The notes under the pieces were generated by a model. The model did not search any database. It was not told the DNA's origin and saw only the letters and a list, made by a program, of their open reading frames with translations. Below, one piece after another: positions 1-6,593 of a DNA stretch of 8,500 bases (position 1 is its first letter; each line of letters starts with the position of its first letter). The stretch lies in assembly GCA_024275615.1 (NCBI GenBank), contig JAJRYU010000576.1, forward strand, positions 1-8,500, read 5' to 3'. The position numbers and the translations under genes are program-made. The stretch is from Planctomycetota bacterium (GTDB lineage: Bacteria > Planctomycetota > GCA-002687715 > DRQF01).

Positions 1-1164
1 CCCAACCGTCTGTTGGGTCTTGCCAACGCCCCAGGTACATGCTCCAGAAACCGGCGGGGGCCGCTGGCGTGTGTATTTCTGAAAGAGGATAGAACATAGT
101 CACCTGCGGTGGCCCGGGGTTGATCGCTTTGCCTCCGGTTCCAGGCATGGTCGTGTCAAAAAACGCCTCACCGTAGATCCCGGGAAGGGGGGGCGACGGC
201 GGCAAACAAAGGCATGAATTCTTGTCGAACGTGAAGTTAGGCTGAAAACCCCAACGTGGGAAACACTCTGGGATCGTTAGGGTGTTGCGGCTACTTCGGA
301 CCTCAAAGGCCGCTCCACCAACAGGATTGTCGAGTGAGTAGAGCGCTTGCTGGGTATCGACAGCGACATTGTTGAGCCAAGAAAAAGTACCCGGTGTGAC
401 AAAATGATAACTGCGGTCATTGTGACGGACTGTTGTGTTGCAGGGATCATCGACGATCTTGGCAACATTGTAGGTTGGATCGTTGGTATGGCTGACACAA
501 CCATTGTGGTGGCTGAGACTGATGCGCACACGCCACTCGGCAACCAAGTTCCCATTACCGTCGTCGACTTCACGGCAGGAATAGTCGATATGGCCTTTAA
601 AAAAGGGGTGAGTAGGAAAACTCGTATCTTGAGGTCCTGGGCATGCAGAAGACGTAAAAGGCATCGCCCCATCACAAGGTGGGATCATGGCCGAATTCAC
701 CCAAGATATGGCTTCGCCGCTCAAGAGAAACCTCCATGTCTGGCGACCGTTGCCACTTGTCCATGTCCGTGAATACTTGGCCGTACAGTGGACCTGAAAA
801 TTGCCAGCAATGATGACGTTTTTTTCGTCGATGCAGTTAGGCATCACTGGAAATAGCTCACTGGAGATGACCGAGATCGCCAATGAATTGAATGTTGATT
901 GAACGCCACAGTCTTTGAAAATAGCGTAGCTGCCGGTGGTGTTGATGATCGACGGAATGTCATATGTGCCGGTGCCGACATTGGGTATTTGGCCGTTCCA
1001 AATAGGTGATGTGGGGGCAATGATCGAACCATTGTCGAGATTGTCGTTAGGCTGATTCGGACACTGGTTGTTTTGGGAAAAACCGTTTGCAGAAAATGTG
1101 CAGACTAGTAGCAGGATGGCGAGACTAGTCCTTGAGTCCTTGAGTCCTTGAGTCCTTGAGTCAT
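1..1164 (-). CDS. Secreted cysteine-rich protein, unknown family; repeat-disrupted start (OFF phase), 3' end outside window
   Basis: I do not recognise the family. One frame is open from the stop at 1183-1181 to the window edge, with no stop in about 373 codons after position 1120. It begins with a clear signal peptide: hydrophobic SLAILLLVCTFSA, then NGFSQNNQCP, with likely signal peptidase I cleavage near SANGFS/Q. The mature part has about a dozen cysteines (contexts NQCP, KDCG, PNCI, VHCT, PPCD, SACP, YSCR, NGCV, DPCN, PECF, SCLC) and is rich in Asn, Thr, Pro and Trp, as expected of an exported disulphide-bonded protein. This frame has no ATG, GTG or TTG upstream of the signal peptide. 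The only well-placed start, ATG at 1164-1162, is one frame off because of the 8-base repeat and meets TAG at 1107-1105 after 19 codons. With three repeats the product would begin M-TQGLKDSR-TSLAILLL, an ideal signal peptide. The alternatives are a recently broken gene or a sequence error. The coding nature is well supported; the function is unknown. Confidence 0.78.
1130..1161 (-). repeat. Octanucleotide tandem repeat (ACTCAAGG) x4 directly after the start codon
   Basis: Four perfect copies of ACTCAAGG (CCTTGAGT on the plus strand) run without interruption from the base after the ATG at 1164-1162 to the ACTAGT at 1129-1124. The unit length is not a multiple of three, so each copy gained or lost shifts the frame. 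The unit has no stop in any frame and encodes the repeating peptide TQGLKDSR over three copies. Copy numbers of 3 and 6 join the ATG to the signal-peptide frame. Four copies give a 19-codon product and five give 15 codons. This is the layout of known translational phase-variation loci driven by slipped-strand mispairing. Confidence 0.95.
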
Positions 1165-1173
1165 ATTCTATTT

Positions 1174-1180
1174 CCTTCCT
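1174..1180 (-). promoter_or_regulatory. Shine-Dalgarno site for the ATG at 1164
   Basis: On the minus strand AGGAAGG lies 9 bases before the ATG at 1164-1162, a strong and well-spaced ribosome binding site. It singles out that ATG as the natural start, although it is out of frame with the signal peptide at the present repeat number. Confidence 0.7.
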
Positions 1181-1221
1181 TCAGATGTGATGATGCGTAG
1201 CCTGTTCTCGTCAGCGCCTGA

Positions 1222-1233
1222 TTCAAATTTGAA
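1222..1233. other. 12-bp perfect palindrome TTCAAATTTGAA
   Basis: TTCAAATTTGAA is self-complementary and lies about 60 bp upstream of the secreted-protein start, in the spacer after the sigma-fusion gene. It could be an operator half-site pair or simply an AT-rich chance palindrome. No protein can be assigned to it. Confidence 0.35.
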
Positions 1234-1243
1234 CTTCACTGAG

Positions 1244-1263
1244 AAAAAAGTCAAAGACTTTTT
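1244..1263 (-). terminator. Possible weak terminator hairpin after the sigma-fusion gene
   Basis: On the minus strand AAAAAGTC-TTT-GACTTTTT forms an 8-bp stem with a 3-base loop, ending in a run of T. It sits 130 bp past the stop of the sigma-fusion gene and 80 bp before the next start on the same strand. The stem is AT-rich and the T run is part of it, so it would be weak. The same bases include a TTGACT box that could be a -35 element for the downstream gene, but no convincing -10 follows it. Confidence 0.3.
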
Positions 1264-1394
1264 GGAAACAATTTTTTGCCCGTGAATACGCAGCGCCCCA
1301 AGGAAGCGCTCAATCGCGATCGTTCGACTGGGACTTGGCCATGTTGGACTGAAACAACAGCATCCATTTGAGTGCCGACATTGTTGCGGGAAAT

Positions 1395-4349
1395 TCACTT
1401 CTGGCGGGTAACCACAAGCTCCCATAACGCTTTACGAGGATAAAGAGCAGGCGCTTGCACTGGCTGATATCTCTTAACCTCGAAGGCTGGACGATGGCCA
1501 GCGGGATGACGAATAACACGGTACATTCCGGTCAGGTGGTAAGTGGTTCTTTTCCCGTCATTCGCTGAGTCTTTTGCGCCACTCTTCACGTCCGCCTCAA
1601 CTGTGAATCGCCCGTAGGCATCCGTCTGAATTACTTGAGAAACCTCCTTGCCGTTGCGTTCAAAAGACATGTTTGTGCTACGGACAGGTGCTCCTGACGT
1701 ATTCCGAACGATCCCCCGAATGAGCTCCTTCACTTGAAGGCTGACCCGCACTTCTTGAGTCCCTGCCTTCACAGTTGTGATTTCAGAATGACCTGAGAAT
1801 CGGCGCCCCGTTGAATCTTGATCGGACAAATGGATCGTGAGTTGGCCTAGGGGGACCTGGTCGAATTCAACCTGACCATTGTCGTTGGTGGTCGATGTGT
1901 GAACTCTCCCGCTGCGGAGGCCTCGAACGGTACTGAAGCGATCATCCCCCGTGGTGAGCCGCACCAAGACTCCGGCGACGGGAGCGCCGTCGCCATCCTC
2001 CACGCGCACTTTGACTTGGCCACCAGGGCCCAAGATCAGAACCGCATCATCCAGGATTGTATTGGAATCTAGATGGAACGGAAATCCCGATGATGCGTAC
2101 CCCCGGTGCTGCGTCACCAATTTCATCGCTTTTCCGGTTGGTACGTTCGCGAGTTCGAACTCGCCTTTGTCATCAGTCAGGACCCCAACATGACTTCGCC
2201 CGCCCATAGATTCCGGCCTGAGATCGCTCCTCTCGACTCCGACCAAGACATGGGCGACTCCGACGCCATTGTCATCCACAACCCGCCCACGAATAACTCC
2301 TGCCTTGCGAACTGGGATTTCTATCCCCGTCTTTTCAATTGTGCCGACCTCAAGATCAACGGTCGACCCGTCAGCCAGGGCCAACTTGGATTCCCCCGAG
2401 TCAATACACCATCCTGGCGATCCTACCCTGAGAATAGCGCCTCCAGCCCGAAGCCCAGTCAATCTGAAGTGCCCAGTCTGATCTGTGCGGGCTTTGATCA
2501 CTAAGAATTTCACATCCGCGAGAACATGCGCAGTGGAGAAAGCCAAGACGTCAACGCCGCTGACGCCCTGGCCAGAGTCGCGATCCAAAACCACACCAGA
2601 CACGGAACATGCTGGCTCAAGAATCACTGCCAGAACATCACTCTCGTTTTTCGGCATCTCAAGATCCCTGACAATATTGCCGAGAAGGCCCTTTCTCGGC
2701 ATGACAACCCACTCGGGAGACAACGTTGCAATCTCAATCTGCCGCTGATCAGGCACTTCCAAGAGTTGCGCTGCGCCAGCAGCATCGACGCTCCCATTCG
2801 CCTTCCAACCCACGGAAGACATGGATGCCAGGAAATTGATGCCCGGCAAAAGATCTCCCGCCTTGTTTTCAAATCGTAGCTTGAGTCTTCTCCCAACCCC
2901 TAACTGCAAGACCGTTCGTCCCGTTCTGTCATGAGGCAGCTTTTGGAGATGAGTCCAAGTCCTAGACGGCATGCCTGTGATCGTTGCATGGACGCGTTCT
3001 GTCGTCGGGCGAAACGAGCCCTGGGTCGAAAGTGGGAATTGGGGCACGGAGAATGTGCCGTCTTCGGCCGTTTGCCTCACGTATCTCAGGAATCGACTGA
3101 AGGGTAATTGGTCTGACCGCGTTTCAACATCGATCTTGAGGCTCGCACCGGGTATCGGCCGGCCCTTCGGACCAAGAAGAACACAGAACATTGAGTCCAT
3201 GGGTTCCAATTGGATTCGGATCACTTCTGTCTCGGCATCAAGAATCGGCCGCCTTATTCGCTTGGGTCGAAAACCTTGGGCAAGCACAAACAACTCTTGA
3301 TCGTCGTTTCCTTCAATGGGGATACTGAAACGTCCGGTGTCGTCTGTCTTGGCGTCGGCTGCACCGGAAAGCTCCTTGTCTGCGTGGACAACCCCATTCG
3401 AGCCACCCCTTAGCGTGCTCGGTTGCAAGAGGACCAAGGCTCCGGCGACCCCGTTGCCATGATCACCTACGACCACACCCCGAGCGAAAGCACGTTTGAC
3501 CGTCAGCGTGGAGTTTGCGCCTTCAGCGATCTCTGGAGAGCCCAAATCCGTCTTCGAATGATCACTGCCTCCAGAGCCTTGGTTCCTTGCCGCGGACCGA
3601 TCGGGAATCGCCACGGCGGTAACCGGAACGCCTTGCCCCAAGTCATCAAACTCACTCGAGTCGGTACTCCCCAACCACACACCAAAGCAAGCAAGAAGCA
3701 CAATCCCCAAGACAGCGGCTTTCTTCATCATCAAACTCCAAAAACTCAATTTCGCCGCTCCCCAAGAAATCTGGGGTACTGAAGTAGCGGCCGGTGGCAG
3801 GCGCAAACCGGCGAAAGTTGCCATGGGGACCAACCAGGCCCGCCGAGAGCCCGCTGTTTCTTCATCCATAAGGTCACGCAAGCGGCCCAACCCTCGATGG
3901 ATGACCGTTCGGATCGAAGAAGGTTTTGCGTTTCGACTTGCCGCTATCTCAACGGCATTCATGCCGCTAAAGAAGCGCAAGACAAGAATGCTCTGATAGG
4001 GTTCCGGCAGGTTCTTGAGCGCTCGCATCAGTGACTCCTGCAACTCAATTTGTTGCACGATCTCTGGGGCAGGCGCATCTTTTGCCATGGGGTCGAAGCT
4101 CAGCGCCTCGTCGCGCCGTTTTTCTTTGCGCCTGGCATCTGTACGAATTAAGTTGAGCGCGACGGTTCGGCACCAAGACCGCCAAAAGCGAATGCAGTCG
4201 AGCTTGGTCTTGAGGGCTTCAACCCAAACACGTTGTTCCAGATCCTGCGCTGCGTCCTCGGTTTGCACCAACGAAGGCACCAAGAGCCGCAATGAACGGC
4301 TCCGTTCATCAAGAAATTCCTCATCCCAAATTGGCTTAACCTCACTCAT
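1395..4349 (-). CDS. ECF-type sigma factor fused to a membrane segment and multiple carboxypeptidase-regulatory-like domains
   Basis: A 984-residue protein. Residues 1-165 are a sigma-70 family (ECF type) factor. Region 2 includes EDAAQDLEQRVWVEAL (31-46) and a Trp/Arg-rich segment to about 80. Region 4 (about 112-161) contains LPEPYQSILVLRFFSG and the helix-turn-helix VEIAASRNAKPSSIRTVIHR. A hydrophobic segment, AAVLGIVLLACFGVWLG (211-227), follows MMKK. After it come about seven repeats of a transthyretin/carboxypeptidase-regulatory-like fold, at roughly 285-382, 387-480, 485-575, 580-668, 683-775, 777-872 and 874-975. Several show the pattern G-x-V...G-x-x-V-x-x-V...D-x-x-G-x-F, for example GRVVDDNGVGVAHVLVGV then TDDKGEFEL. 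Expected topology is sigma domain in the cytoplasm and repeats outside. Such C-terminally extended ECF factors are known in Planctomycetota. The start ATG at 4349 gives a full region 2, but its Shine-Dalgarno site is weak. No separate anti-sigma gene is visible, so the tethered domains may regulate it (inference). Confidence 0.9.
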   Translation of the reverse strand: MSEVKPIWDEEFLDERSRSLRLLVPSLVQTEDAAQDLEQRVWVEALKTKLDCIRFWRSWCRTVALNLIRTDARRKEKRRDEALSFDPMAKDAPAPEIVQQIELQESLMRALKNLPEPYQSILVLRFFSGMNAVEIAASRNAKPSSIRTVIHRGLGRLRDLMDEETAGSRRAWLVPMATFAGLRLPPAATSVPQISWGAAKLSFWSLMMKKAAVLGIVLLACFGVWLGSTDSSEFDDLGQGVPVTAVAIPDRSAARNQGSGGSDHSKTDLGSPEIAEGANSTLTVKRAFARGVVVGDHGNGVAGALVLLQPSTLRGGSNGVVHADKELSGAADAKTDDTGRFSIPIEGNDDQELFVLAQGFRPKRIRRPILDAETEVIRIQLEPMDSMFCVLLGPKGRPIPGASLKIDVETRSDQLPFSRFLRYVRQTAEDGTFSVPQFPLSTQGSFRPTTERVHATITGMPSRTWTHLQKLPHDRTGRTVLQLGVGRRLKLRFENKAGDLLPGINFLASMSSVGWKANGSVDAAGAAQLLEVPDQRQIEIATLSPEWVVMPRKGLLGNIVRDLEMPKNESDVLAVILEPACSVSGVVLDRDSGQGVSGVDVLAFSTAHVLADVKFLVIKARTDQTGHFRLTGLRAGGAILRVGSPGWCIDSGESKLALADGSTVDLEVGTIEKTGIEIPVRKAGVIRGRVVDDNGVGVAHVLVGVERSDLRPESMGGRSHVGVLTDDKGEFELANVPTGKAMKLVTQHRGYASSGFPFHLDSNTILDDAVLILGPGGQVKVRVEDGDGAPVAGVLVRLTTGDDRFSTVRGLRSGRVHTSTTNDNGQVEFDQVPLGQLTIHLSDQDSTGRRFSGHSEITTVKAGTQEVRVSLQVKELIRGIVRNTSGAPVRSTNMSFERNGKEVSQVIQTDAYGRFTVEADVKSGAKDSANDGKRTTYHLTGMYRVIRHPAGHRPAFEVKRYQPVQAPALYPRKALWELVVTRQK
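3669..3719 (-). other. Transmembrane segment of the sigma fusion
   Basis: Residues 211-227 of the fusion protein are 17 uncharged, mostly aliphatic residues flanked by KK on the cytoplasmic side and by a polar Ser/Asp/Glu linker on the other. The order sigma domain, KK, hydrophobic helix and polar linker predicts N-in, C-out. It separates the DNA-directed half from the exported half. It could also act as a signal sequence if translation starts at the internal ATG just before it. Confidence 0.8.
3726..3740 (-). promoter_or_regulatory. Possible internal ribosome binding site and start inside the sigma fusion
   Basis: On the minus strand TGGAG is followed by TTTG and then two in-frame ATG codons (residues M207 and M208). 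GGAG is 7 bases from the second ATG. A product from M208 would begin MKKAAVLGIVLLACFGVWLG, which looks like a normal signal peptide or anchor, and would carry only the beta-sandwich domains. This is suggestive only; the same bases also encode the fusion. Confidence 0.35.
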
Positions 4350-4738
4350 GCTCTATTGGTGCTCATGGTTGGCCTGTGTCTCCTCATTTTTTGATTTTCT
4401 TTTGGATCATGTTGAACTGGGCCTTGCTCGGGCCCAAGGGGGGCCAAGGTACGCAAAAAGTGGCGCACGTGCGCCACCTTTGGCTTTGTGCGGGTCGCAT
4501 GCGGATGGCCGTTGGTCGTAACCTCATGACCAGAAACCACAAGAAATCATCGCCATCGCCTGACCTGAGAAAGAAATGGGCAAGATCCAGGGTCCTCGGC
4601 TCCCTCTAACTCGAATCATCCATCCTTGGCCCATTGTGTGCTTTGAGGTTAGAACCCGAGGTCGGGGCCTAGTGCGTTAATGTCTCTCGGTGGGACCCGG
4701 GTAACCGGAATTCCTATCGCGACCAAATGAGGTGGGGA
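4350..4738. other. Divergent intergenic region with no supported gene
   Basis: This 389-bp stretch separates the minus-strand sigma fusion from the plus-strand NUDIX-like gene, so it should hold promoters for both. I found no convincing -35/-10 pair for either. A G-rich tract with overlapping inverted CCTTG/CAAGG arms lies at about 4420-4450, and an 18-bp palindrome at 4460-4477. Short open frames on both strands show no domain, signal or conserved composition and were not accepted as genes. Confidence 0.6.
4460..4477 (-). terminator. 18-bp perfect palindrome with T run on the minus strand; terminator-, attenuator- or operator-like
   Basis: GTGGCGCACGTGCGCCAC is perfectly self-complementary. 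After one mismatch the pairing extends outward, with AAAA/TTTG pairing and then GC/GC. On the minus strand the hairpin is followed directly by TTTTT, the form of an intrinsic terminator. It lies 110 bp upstream of the sigma-fusion start and reads toward it. It could therefore block read-through into that gene, act as a leader attenuator, or be a binding site for a dimeric regulator. No minus-strand gene immediately upstream needs a terminator there. Confidence 0.5.
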
Positions 4739-5200
4739 ATGAGTGTCGCCAAGCAATTCGACGGTAATTTTTGTGCTTTCTGCGGGGACAGTTTTGATCC
4801 GAGTGATTCTTGGCCTCGATCATGTGGGAATTGTCAGGCAATTACTGAGAAGATGCACATACCGATGATTGCGGTGATAGTTCCCTGCGCGGAAGGCTTT
4901 CGCACGACCACATCTCGTCCACGGTCGACCGAGAGTGGTGTGTATCTGCCATCGACTTTCTTGGATTTTGGCGAGACTTGGCGGCAGGCGGCGGCGCGTG
5001 TTGTTGGACTTAGCAGCGCTGATCTCCAGTTTCGCAGTTTTGAGTCGATGAGTCTCGATGACAGCGTCACTCACATTTTTGCTCTGGTAGAAAGAGGAGC
5101 TGAATTGATCGACGAAGGCCAGGGAACCCAATCTCCAGACGACCTCACATGCCCCCATCAACAAGCCGTCATCAAAGATTGGCTAAAGTCCGAGTGTTAA
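4739..5200 (+). CDS. Zinc-ribbon NUDIX-like protein with a deleted catalytic box
   Basis: A 153-residue protein. An N-terminal zinc ribbon has two CxxC pairs (FCAFCG at 11-16 and SCGNC at 28-32; ligands C12, C15, C29, C32). A NUDIX-like core follows: IPMIAVIVPC as first strand, GVYLPSTFLDFGETWRQAAA where family members have a LPGGF-[ILV]-x-x-GETW-x-EAA segment, and a C-terminal CPHQQAVIKDWL helix. Active enzymes carry GX5EX7REUXEEXGU. Here only the first Glu (E79) and the Arg (R87) remain. R87 is followed by VVGLSSAD, as if about four residues bearing the metal-binding glutamates had been lost, and the leading Gly is Thr. Hydrolase activity is therefore unlikely; a ligand-binding or regulatory role is possible. 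I chose the ATG at 4739 because GAGG lies 6 bases upstream. The in-frame ATG at 4727 would add four residues but has no Shine-Dalgarno site. The beta-helix gene follows 71 bp downstream on the same strand. Confidence 0.75.
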   Translation: MSVAKQFDGNFCAFCGDSFDPSDSWPRSCGNCQAITEKMHIPMIAVIVPCAEGFRTTTSRPRSTESGVYLPSTFLDFGETWRQAAARVVGLSSADLQFRSFESMSLDDSVTHIFALVERGAELIDEGQGTQSPDDLTCPHQQAVIKDWLKSEC

Positions 5201-5271
5201 GTCCTGCCAACGATTCACAGCCCGGCTGATCCATGATTGACGTCGCTGCTAATCTCCTCTACCTTGAAGTC

Positions 5272-6576
5272 ATGTTGAGACGTTATTCTATCCTTTCCTG
5301 CTTGTTGACGATCTTGTTCTTCAGTGCATCCTCTCGTGCCATATGGGCACAGAAACTTGAAGCAAATCCGGCCAACTATCGCCAAGTCATGAAACGGCTG
5401 AAGCCGGGGTGCACTTTGCTTCTTGCTCCCGGCATTTATCGTGATGGTCTGCCATTGCGGCACGTTCACGGCACCAAGAAAGCTCCTATCGTCATCGAAG
5501 GTGTTCCTGGAAAGACAACTTTTTACGGCCGTCGAGGGCACAACACGGTTCAGTTGACGGACGCGAGTTTCATCGTCATTCGCAACCTAACCTTGGATGG
5601 CCGTGGCCTTGAAGTGGCTGGCATCAAAGCCGGGGACGACACCTCTTTAGGCGTACACCACATTACCATCGAAGGCAACGTCATCATCGGGCACGGATCT
5701 GGACAAATGACTGTAGGCATTGCCGCCCACGTCCCGACCTGGAATTGGATAATTCGGAAGAACGTGATTCGAGGTGCGGGCACGGGTCTCTATTTAGGGA
5801 ATTCCGATGGCACCTGTCCCTTTATCGGTGGGATTGTTGAATACAATCTTGTTGAAAACCCGATTGGCTACGCCATGCAGATCAAGCGTCAGATCCCTCG
5901 TCCTAAGATCCCTGGGATTCCAGTAACGCCCATGACAACCATTATTCGCTACAATCGCTTTGTCAAATCTGATGGCCCGTCTCCTGCTGGTGACCGCCCG
6001 AACCTCTTGGTCGGTGGCTTTCCAAAAATTGGACCAGGGCAAAAAGATCGCTATCAGATCTACGGCAACGTCTTTTGGCACAATCCTCGAGAGGCGCTTT
6101 TTCAAGGCACTGGGCGCCTGTCATTGCACGACAATGTTTTTGTTGACGGCAGTGAGCTTGGAATTCGCGTGGCGCCTCATGACGGGTTTCGACCCAAAGA
6201 TGTGCGCATCTACCACAATACATTCTTGGGCGTTCCCCGGGCTCTGTCGATAAGTGGTCTCGCCAAAGACGCGGGCCGCATCGTCTTTGGCAATCTTCTG
6301 CTCGGCTGTGATGCCAAAGGAAGTGAAAAATTCGATATGCGCGTACGAGAACGTGATATCGCGCGCTCCATTAAAGACGACACATTGGCTTGGGGCCAAC
6401 TTGACGTGCAACCGAAGCGGCGGTTTGAGATCAAGCGAATACCCAAGACATGGCTCAAAGTGATTTCAAACGACGTCGACCACGATCTAGACTTTCTACG
6501 CCAGAGAAAGAAGAGCTGGCGACACGCAGGCGCCATCTTCCGGGACTCGGGGAAAGCCAAGCCTGTCACCAAGTAG
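5272..6576 (+). CDS. Secreted right-handed parallel beta-helix protein (polysaccharide-lyase-like fold)
   Basis: A 434-residue exported protein. The N-terminus MLRRYSILSCLLTILFFSAS followed by SRAIWAQ is a typical signal peptide, probably cut after AIWA. The in-frame ATG at 5233 adds 13 residues before it and was rejected; GAAG before 5272 is a weak ribosome site. Residues 34-86 (MKRLKPGCTLLLAPGIYRDG, then GTKKAPIVIEG) match the opening of chondroitinase-B/alginate-lyase-like beta-helix proteins. Successive rungs follow, with the N-x-[IVF] turns of this fold: VIRNLTLDG, ITIEGNVIIG, IIRKNVIRG, VEYNLVEN, IRYNRFVKS, IYGNVFWHN, LHDNVFVDG, IYHNTFLG and IVFGNLLLG (about 101-345). A charged C-terminal tail ends in AGAIFRDSGKAK. 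Fold and export are clear. Catalysis on a polysaccharide is inference, since I cannot place active-site residues. It ends 17 bp from a convergent gene. Confidence 0.82.
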   Translation: MLRRYSILSCLLTILFFSASSRAIWAQKLEANPANYRQVMKRLKPGCTLLLAPGIYRDGLPLRHVHGTKKAPIVIEGVPGKTTFYGRRGHNTVQLTDASFIVIRNLTLDGRGLEVAGIKAGDDTSLGVHHITIEGNVIIGHGSGQMTVGIAAHVPTWNWIIRKNVIRGAGTGLYLGNSDGTCPFIGGIVEYNLVENPIGYAMQIKRQIPRPKIPGIPVTPMTTIIRYNRFVKSDGPSPAGDRPNLLVGGFPKIGPGQKDRYQIYGNVFWHNPREALFQGTGRLSLHDNVFVDGSELGIRVAPHDGFRPKDVRIYHNTFLGVPRALSISGLAKDAGRIVFGNLLLGCDAKGSEKFDMRVRERDIARSIKDDTLAWGQLDVQPKRRFEIKRIPKTWLKVISNDVDHDLDFLRQRKKSWRHAGAIFRDSGKAKPVTK

Positions 6577-6593
6577 AGTGGCGGGAAACCCAA

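Noticed and set aside
595..607. Apparent frameshift at the run of six A (minus-strand TTTTTT) inside the secreted-protein gene
   Set aside because: Careful counting gives CAC CCC TTT TTT AAA GGC, which keeps the frame open, so there is no frameshift here.
277..675. 132-residue minus-strand open frame
   Set aside because: It lies in a different frame from the open reading frame with the signal peptide and cysteines, and shows no protein-like features. It is a shadow, though in the same phase as the out-of-frame ATG at 1164.
347..772. 141-residue plus-strand open frame
   Set aside because: Antisense to the secreted-protein frame, with no domain or ribosome site recognised.
1168..1425. 85-residue minus-strand open frame bridging the sigma-fusion end and the next gene
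   Set aside because: Starts inside the sigma-fusion gene in another frame, has an odd composition and no recognisable motif, and most of it lies in the spacer.
4346..4540. 64-residue minus-strand open frame whose TGA overlaps the sigma-fusion ATG (ATGA)
   Set aside because: The ATGA overlap resembles translational coupling, but the peptide crosses the palindrome, has no protein-like pattern and has no clear ribosome site.
4376..4609. 77-residue plus-strand open frame with a hydrophobic N-terminus
   Set aside because: Only the first 15 or so residues are hydrophobic and the rest is basic and low in structure. It lies over the palindrome and has no support as a gene.
4640..4690. Possible ECF-type promoter (GAAC ... 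CGTT) before the NUDIX-like gene
   Set aside because: The spacing is about 19 bases, longer than usual, and the flanking bases do not fit, so it was not listed.
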